Origin: a virus
Direction: 5' to 3' (one strand)
Length of the DNA stretch: 43,299 nucleotides
Virus record (IMG/VR): IMGVR_UViG_3300036859_001055
Span: 1-43,299 of that record
Part shown: positions 38,995-43,299 of the stretch, piece after piece
How the letters are laid out: every line of letters starts with the position of its first letter
Numbering within the stretch: position 1 is the first letter of the stretch
Position numbers and translations under genes: made by a program
Notes under the pieces: generated by a model
Told to the model about the DNA's origin: nothing
Seen by the model: the letters and a program-made list of their open reading frames with translations, nothing else
Databases searched by the model: none

Positions 38995-40382
38995 TCCGGC
39001 AACTCCATGCTTCGCGTCGGTTGATAGTTCGATTGCTGCTGCCGGCCGCCTCTGATCTGCGCCGCGCATAGATCCTTCATGTGCTCCGCCATCGCGGCGG
39101 CCATGGCGTCGTATTTCCGTTCCTTCTCGCGGAGGTTTGCGACCACGGCGCCTTCCAGCTCGGATGCGATCAGGTAGGCATTGACCGGTCGGGTCTGGCC
39201 GAAGCGCCAGCACCGCCGCAACGCCTGGAAGAGTTGTTCGAACGAATCGTTGAGCCCGACGAAGACCATGTTGGCGCAGCGCTGCCAGTTCATCCCGCGA
39301 CCGGCGATGCTGGGCTTGGTCACCAATCGGTTGACCCGCCCATGCGCGAACCCCAGAAGGTTGCGGGTCTTGTAATCCACCGGATCGGAGCCCTGGACAT
39401 TGACCGCGCCGGAGATGAGGCGCGTCAACGCTTCCGCTTCTGCATTGAGGTTGCACCAGATCAGCCAGGGCTCGTTCGGCTTGCTGGCGACGATCTCTGC
39501 CGCTGCCGCCACGCGTTCGGCAATGCTGTCCCGCCGTGCCGCCAATCGCTCCTGCAGGGTCGAGGCTTCCGTCGGGAACAGCATTCCGCCGATCGGTGCG
39601 TATGGCACCTTGACCGTGATTTGTTCGATGTTTAGCGGCGGCAGATCGTAACCCGGTTCGTCATAGCCGAGATCCCGGGGGTGTCGGATCATCACCGACC
39701 ATGAAGCAACCCAGCGCCAGAAATCGCTCTCCGCGTGTCGCTTCAGCCGCCAATCGTCTTCGGACTTGGCGCGCATCGCCCCGTCATGGACGAAGAACAT
39801 CGACAGCATTTCCTTGGCCGACATCACCCCAAGGAATTCCGAGTGTTGACCGAGCTCGGTCCAATCGTTCGGCGCCGGCGTCGCCGAACCGCACAGCAGA
39901 TACGGGACATCCCGGCAGGCCTCGGTCAGTTCGATGCGCGTGCTGCTGTCATGGTCCTTGATGATTCCGCTCTCATCCAGGATGACCGCGGCGTAACGGC
40001 TCAGATCGAACTTGTCGCGCCGGTCATAGTTGGTGACGACGATGGGTGTCCTGACCGCCTGGCGGTTCGCCGCATAGGCCACGCCTTCAATCCCAAACTT
40101 CTCCGCTTCCCCGACGGTCTGCTCGGCGACCGCGAGCGGCGTGAAGAGGATGATCTCGCCCTGGGTCTGGTTCCTCACCTGTGTTCCCCAGGCGAGTTCC
40201 TTCAGGGTCTTGCCAAGGCCGGTGCTGGAGAACATAGCTGCGCGACCGCGCCGACAGCCCCACGTCACGATGTCCCGCTGGAACGGCTTGATGGCCGCGG
40301 GCATGGGCACCGTTGGTTCGAACCCAAGCGGCGGGGCTACGGCCACCTTCCGCTCCAAAAACTCGGTATAGGCGGTGCTCAC
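38976..40382 (-). CDS. SNF2/DEAD-type helicase
   Basis: 468 aa, GTG start in a GTGA overlap. Walker A STGLGKT (53-59), Walker B ILDESG (134-139), GSATP (165-169) and motif VI QALRRCWRFGQ (386-396). The RRCWRFGQ form is typical of SNF2-like helicases encoded beside methyltransferases in alphaproteobacterial phages. Probable ATP-driven translocase on dsDNA. Confidence 0.9.
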   Translation of the reverse strand: MSTAYTEFLERKVAVAPPLGFEPTVPMPAAIKPFQRDIVTWGCRRGRAAMFSSTGLGKTLKELAWGTQVRNQTQGEIILFTPLAVAEQTVGEAEKFGIEGVAYAANRQAVRTPIVVTNYDRRDKFDLSRYAAVILDESGIIKDHDSSTRIELTEACRDVPYLLCGSATPAPNDWTELGQHSEFLGVMSAKEMLSMFFVHDGAMRAKSEDDWRLKRHAESDFWRWVASWSVMIRHPRDLGYDEPGYDLPPLNIEQITVKVPYAPIGGMLFPTEASTLQERLAARRDSIAERVAAAAEIVASKPNEPWLIWCNLNAEAEALTRLISGAVNVQGSDPVDYKTRNLLGFAHGRVNRLVTKPSIAGRGMNWQRCANMVFVGLNDSFEQLFQALRRCWRFGQTRPVNAYLIASELEGAVVANLREKERKYDAMAAAMAEHMKDLCAAQIRGGRQQQSNYQPTRSMELPEWLMMH

Positions 40383-41065
40383 GCGGCTTGGTCTCCCATG
40401 CCCGCCACGATCCGGCCGGGCGGGACGTCCTGCTGCGGATCGACGTCATTCGCGGAGCCGCGCTTCTGGTAAGCCTGGTTGCAATGCGTCTCGCAATACG
40501 GCTTGCCGGCCACCACGGGCTGATCGCCGCAATAGTGGAAGCCCGGTTCCTTCGGATCGCCATGCGGCCACATGCAGGTGCGCGCGCGGGAGGCGGCCGA
40601 GATCCGCTTCGGAGCCGGCTGTGGCAAGGACGCAGCGGCATGCGTGCTGACACCGGACACCGCCGTTGTGTGCGCCTGCATGCCCCGCAACTGGGACTTC
40701 CACTTCGGGACCAGAGCTCCGTCCCGGTCCGTCGACGCCTTCTCGCGCGCCAGAATTGACTTCGCGCCGTTGAGCGCCGCGCGTGCGCGCGGGGACGGTT
40801 CTTTTGATCGTGCCATGTTACCCCCCCCATGGCAGAGTGATTGGCCATCGCGGCGTGGCCTGTGATGGCTTGGCCGGACATAATCGCTCCGCCCCGCGAT
40901 GGGCGAAGGCCGGCCGGGAAGACCGAGGCGGTGGGCCTTGCCAACTACGGCGTTCCGCGAAATCCCGCCGCCGATCAAATCGGCAATCGTCTGAGCGGTG
41001 TCACCCGCGCTCCACCGTTGGCGGAGCATTTCGATCCGAGCCTCTGTCCATGGATTGTCTTTCAT
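40379..41065 (-). CDS. GcrA-like regulator
   Basis: 228 aa from ATG 41065. Residues 1-52 are the GcrA HTH: NPWTEARIEMLRQRWSAGDT and SRNAVVGKAHRLGLPGRP. Residues about 160-200 are the GcrA C-terminal module: CMWPHGDPKEPGFHYCG, then KPYCETHCNQAYQ, with Cys164, 179, 191 and 195. In Caulobacter GcrA binds sigma70-RNA polymerase and promoters carrying methylated GANTC. The 110-residue linker is odd: it passes through an 8-G run at residues 80-82 and an internal ATG 40816 with a G-rich site ahead of it. Likely redirects host transcription. Confidence 0.82.
   Translation of the reverse strand: MKDNPWTEARIEMLRQRWSAGDTAQTIADLIGGGISRNAVVGKAHRLGLPGRPSPIAGRSDYVRPSHHRPRRDGQSLCHGGGNMARSKEPSPRARAALNGAKSILAREKASTDRDGALVPKWKSQLRGMQAHTTAVSGVSTHAAASLPQPAPKRISAASRARTCMWPHGDPKEPGFHYCGDQPVVAGKPYCETHCNQAYQKRGSANDVDPQQDVPPGRIVAGMGDQAA
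40821..40828 (-). repeat. 8-base poly-G tract in the gcrA-like gene
   Basis: Eight C on the plus strand, eight G in the coding strand. One extra G would put TAA directly after the tract, ending an 82-residue HTH-only protein; the ATG at 40816 would then start the C-terminal half with the G-run as its ribosome binding site. Confidence 0.7.
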
Positions 41066-41067
41066 GC

Positions 41068-42078
41068 TTAGGCCGCCTTTGCCTGGATTTGGTTTCCCTG
41101 TCTTTCCTTCGCCGGCGTCAGCCGATGCTTGCCGTGCCATCCCCGGCGCGTCTCCAGCCTGATGCCTTTCTGGCGCAGCTTCTTCTTGCGGTTCGCGACC
41201 GCCGCCTTGGAGAGGCCAAGGATCTCCCCGATCTCGATCTCATCCTTCTTCTCGACATTCCACAGCCGGATCAGCTGAGCGTCCTGGGTTTCGGTCCAGG
41301 TGCTGGGGTTGCGCATGTGGCTGAATTCGCGCGGCGCGATGCCGCGTTGTTTGCGCATCCGCTCCAGCATGTCGCTGACCGCCGGCACGCTGCGGCCCAT
41401 CTTGAGGCCGATGGCCCCGTTCGACAGCCGCTCCTCGAGCGCGAGACGCCAAGCCTCTTCCTTCTCCGCTTCAGTCCAGAACATGCCGGACCGCGATCCA
41501 TAGGTGCCGGCGGCGCGCATCGCGCGCAGCTTGGTGAGCCGATCCCGGACGCGATAGGGATAGGTCTTCAGCTTCTCGGCGATCGACCAGTCCGGAATTT
41601 TCTTGTCGGCCATAGCGAGGATCCTGGCATCCTCCTGCGGCGTGAAGCTGCGGACCTTATCCCGCTCCGGGATCGCGATCTTTCCGTTCGCCTGCCGCCA
41701 GGCGAGGCCACGGCGATCCTTGAACTGCCAGCCGGCTTTCCGCAGGCGGCTGACCTCATCCTGAACCTTCCAGTATGTGCGCCCGCCGAACAGCACGCCG
41801 ATGGCTTCGGCATTGAGGGTCGTGGTGTTCCACAATTCCTGCAGGCGCCGCCGCTCGTCATCGGTCCAGTCGGACTCGATGGCCGCTTGTTTCTCTTCGA
41901 CGGGAGCGACCGTTGCGGTACGAGTGGGCACCTCGCCCACGATGCCGCAATCAACGTCCAACCAGCCCCGCCGCCATTCGCCATCTTGCGGCGATGCCGG
42001 CGGGAACGGCATCGCCGATGCCGACTTGCCCTCACGTCGAGCCGCGCGGCCCAGGAAATAGGCTTGGTTCCCGATCAT
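41068..42078 (-). CDS. four-repeat Myb/GcrA-like HTH protein with RMF-like N-terminus
   Basis: 336 aa, ATG 42078 in an ATGA overlap. Residues 1-45 (NQAYFLGRAARREGK... EWRRGWLDVD) resemble the small RMF/CrpP-type fold. Four HTH units follow: about 70-117 (SDWTDDERRRLQELW), 144-187 (SFTPQEDARILAMAD), 199-245 (MFWTEAEKEEAWRLA) and 259-306 (STWTETQDAQLIRLW), each opening with an aromatic residue and acidic helix as in Myb/SANT and GcrA HTHs. C-terminus is basic. Probably binds an extended DNA site; immediately precedes gcrA, so it may regulate the same promoters. Confidence 0.75.
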   Translation of the reverse strand: MIGNQAYFLGRAARREGKSASAMPFPPASPQDGEWRRGWLDVDCGIVGEVPTRTATVAPVEEKQAAIESDWTDDERRRLQELWNTTTLNAEAIGVLFGGRTYWKVQDEVSRLRKAGWQFKDRRGLAWRQANGKIAIPERDKVRSFTPQEDARILAMADKKIPDWSIAEKLKTYPYRVRDRLTKLRAMRAAGTYGSRSGMFWTEAEKEEAWRLALEERLSNGAIGLKMGRSVPAVSDMLERMRKQRGIAPREFSHMRNPSTWTETQDAQLIRLWNVEKKDEIEIGEILGLSKAAVANRKKKLRQKGIRLETRRGWHGKHRLTPAKERQGNQIQAKAA

Positions 42079-42449
42079 GCGCCCTCCAGTCCGACCAGGC
42101 TGGAGGCGCAGGATTGTGCGCCGATGCCGCCTCTCGATCGCATGAACCCGTCGGGGCGAGCCGCACGCGGATGGTCCTCGAAGCGCACGCGATGACGCTT
42201 CCAATGCGCCGCGGCCGTCTCGCTCTCCGGCTTGAACTCGCCTTGCTGGCAGTGCGGCTGCTGCTGGCCCGCCGGTATCTCGGCGAGGTCCCTGATCTTC
42301 TGCACCTGGAATATCTTGAGCCCGATCTCTAGCCCGATCTCGCGGTCCGTCATGCCCCTCTTGGCCATGGCGCGGATCTGTTTCACCGCAACCGGAGTCA
42401 TGTATCCGGGGAGACCAGGCATCTTCGGTGGCCGTGCGGCATTCTTCAT
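42075..42449 (-). CDS. small HTH protein
   Basis: 124 aa from ATG 42449 (ATGA overlap with the HNH gene). Residues 17-55 form an HTH, MTPVAVKQIRAMAKRGMTDR then EIGLEIGLKIFQVQKIRDLA. The C-terminal 60 residues are basic and unrecognised. Part of the regulatory operon. Confidence 0.65.
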   Translation of the reverse strand: MKNAARPPKMPGLPGYMTPVAVKQIRAMAKRGMTDREIGLEIGLKIFQVQKIRDLAEIPAGQQQPHCQQGEFKPESETAAAHWKRHRVRFEDHPRAARPDGFMRSRGGIGAQSCASSLVGLEGA

Positions 42450-42814
42450 GCGACCTCCTCGTCTTCTGCGGAATCTCGGGCCGCGAAACGTGCATCGACG
42501 CGCTTGCCATGCTCCAGATCGAAGAGGTTGGCAGCGACCAGTGCATGGAGATCGAGGTTGTGACGCTTGGCGAACTCCGCCTCGCCGATGGTGTGCTGCT
42601 CTTCGTGATGGGTGTGGCAGAGCGCGATGGTTAGGGAATCGTCGGGCTTTTGTCCCATGCCGGCTGTGGTGCCGCGCCGCACGTGCGCGGCTTCGACAAA
42701 CTCGCTCTTGCATCCGGGAACGCAGCATTCATGACGCCGGACCCATGCGAGATGGGCCCGGCATCTGATGCGGCCGGTGCGCTTCCGCGCCTTTGGTCGA
42801 AGCCGTGGCAGCAT
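42446..42814 (-). CDS. HNH-family protein, DUF968/Ref-like
   Basis: 122 aa. CCVPGCKSEFVEAAHVRRGT then ALCHTHHEEQHTIGEAEFAK is the CxxxC...H...CHxxHxxQH arrangement of DUF968 and phage P1 Ref-like nucleases, which act in recombination-linked DNA cleavage. TGATG overlap with the upstream gene, ATGA with the downstream gene. Confidence 0.8.
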   Translation of the reverse strand: MLPRLRPKARKRTGRIRCRAHLAWVRRHECCVPGCKSEFVEAAHVRRGTTAGMGQKPDDSLTIALCHTHHEEQHTIGEAEFAKRHNLDLHALVAANLFDLEHGKRVDARFAARDSAEDEEVA

Positions 42815-43299
42815 CAGGCGGCCTGTTCGCTATGCCGACCTTCGTCGGTTGGCGTGGGAGACGGCCTGGCCGTGAGAGCCTGGAACTCCAGGATCCATTG
42901 CTCGGTGATCTTCGCGAGCTGATTGGTGGCCGGAGTGTCGCCCTTGCGGATGCCCATGAACCAGCATTCCGCCGGCCGGCTGGAATCCGGTTCCAGGCCA
43001 TGGTTCAGGTCCATGTAGTTCTTGCCGCGCGCATTGGCGATCGTCCCGACTAGGCACGCGCAATCGCCCTCATAGGTCGACCCGTCGACCTTGCCCGTGC
43101 GAAGCGCCTCCAGCAGAGCCGGCACTTCATCCTGCGCGCGCAGCAGCACGTCGAAGAAATCCGACCGGATGCTGCGCAGGCTGGCTCCGTCGAGGCTGGC
43201 TCCGTCGAGGCTGGCTCCGTCGAGGCTGGCTCCGTCGAGGCTGGCTCCGTCGAGGCTGGCTCCGTCGAGGCTGGCTCCGTCGAGGCTGGCTCCGTCGAG
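42814..43299 (-). CDS. pentapeptide-repeat protein, N-terminus cut by window edge
   Basis: 161 residues are present and the reading frame is open to the window end. The first 40 residues are pentapeptides ASLDG encoded by eight identical 15-bp units; the rest (SIRSDFFDVLLRAQDEVPAL, KVDGSTYEGDCACLVGTIAN, AECWFMGIRKGDTP) is a C-terminal domain I associate with pentapeptide proteins of alphaproteobacterial phages. The fold is a right-handed quadrilateral beta-helix; members can mimic DNA and bind gyrase, but function here is unknown. GTG 43149 inside is not the true start. Confidence 0.8.
   Translation of the reverse strand, partial: LDGASLDGASLDGASLDGASLDGASLDGASLDGASLDGASLRSIRSDFFDVLLRAQDEVPALLEALRTGKVDGSTYEGDCACLVGTIANARGKNYMDLNHGLEPDSSRPAECWFMGIRKGDTPATNQLAKITEQWILEFQALTARPSPTPTDEGRHSEQAA
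43180..43299 (-). repeat. eight perfect 15-bp tandem repeats
   Basis: Unit GCTGGCTCCGTCGAG on the plus strand, eight exact copies with no base difference, ending at the last base of the window. Encodes ASLDG pentapeptides. Confidence 0.95.

Noticed and set aside
40783-42195. 470-codon open frame on the plus strand
   Set aside because: Antisense to the gcrA-like and four-HTH genes, which have recognisable motifs and coupled starts.
1-43299. tRNA genes, integrase, repressor
   Set aside because: No cloverleaf, tyrosine/serine recombinase or CI-like motif was recognised by reading; absence is by eye only.

Overview
The window is a contiguous block of a tailed-phage (or prophage) genome with siphovirus architecture: HK97-type head genes followed by a lambda-type tail module. 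The host is very probably an alphaproteobacterium, likely a rhizobial-type one. The reasons are a GcrA-family regulator (a family essentially confined to Alphaproteobacteria), a DUF6362-type helix-turn-helix protein, GTA-gp10/DUF3168-type tail genes, tail-fibre N-termini starting MSQ(H/N)D, and high GC with strong GC3 bias. All genes but one small one lie on the minus strand, so the biological order runs from high to low coordinates. Many neighbours overlap by ATGA, GTGA or TGATG, which fixes most start codons. No tRNA, CRISPR array, integrase, repressor or recognisable endolysin is visible. No stretch longer than 300 bases lacks a gene; the largest gap (7051-7296) holds a terminator, a promoter-like site and the single plus-strand gene.

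Early/replication region (43299 down to 33442): a pentapeptide-repeat protein cut by the window edge inside eight perfect 15-bp repeats; a DUF968/Ref-like HNH protein; a small HTH protein; a protein with four tandem Myb/GcrA-like HTH units behind an RMF-like N-terminus; a GcrA-like regulator with an 8-G tract between its two domains; an SNF2-like helicase; a beta-class DNA methyltransferase; a DnaB helicase split at its P-loop by a class 3 (WCT) intein with a LAGLIDADG endonuclease; a replication protein with an embedded HNH domain; and a DUF6362-like HTH protein. A hairpin terminator at 33345-33382 separates this from the late genes.

Late region: an HNH protein beside the terminase (HK97 gp74-like position), small and large terminase subunits, a 47-aa membrane protein, portal, S49 prohead protease and major capsid protein. 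Next comes a run of virion accessory proteins (24924-26612, plus a BNR beta-propeller/lectin-like protein, a small beta protein, a 22-residue-repeat protein and an Ig-like protein). The connector and tail genes follow: gp6-like connector, head closure, HK97 gp10, DUF3168 terminator, a gpM-like protein, tail tube, tail chaperones (probably joined by a -1 frameshift), tape measure, gpL, a 38-aa protein, gpK, gpI and gpJ.

Distal region (9305 down to 1): two tail fibres with related N-termini flanking a beta-helix tailspike, an intrinsic terminator, a glycine-rich adhesin-like protein, and then a cargo block: a secreted protein, an HTH-metallophosphoesterase, a dNMP kinase, two small membrane proteins (holin candidates), a lipoprotein with a structured leader, and a membrane-anchored vWA (DUF1194-like) protein. 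Most striking are the intein, the regulatory cluster (GcrA, four-HTH protein, methyltransferase, helicase), the poly-G junction and the repeat-rich head accessory module.
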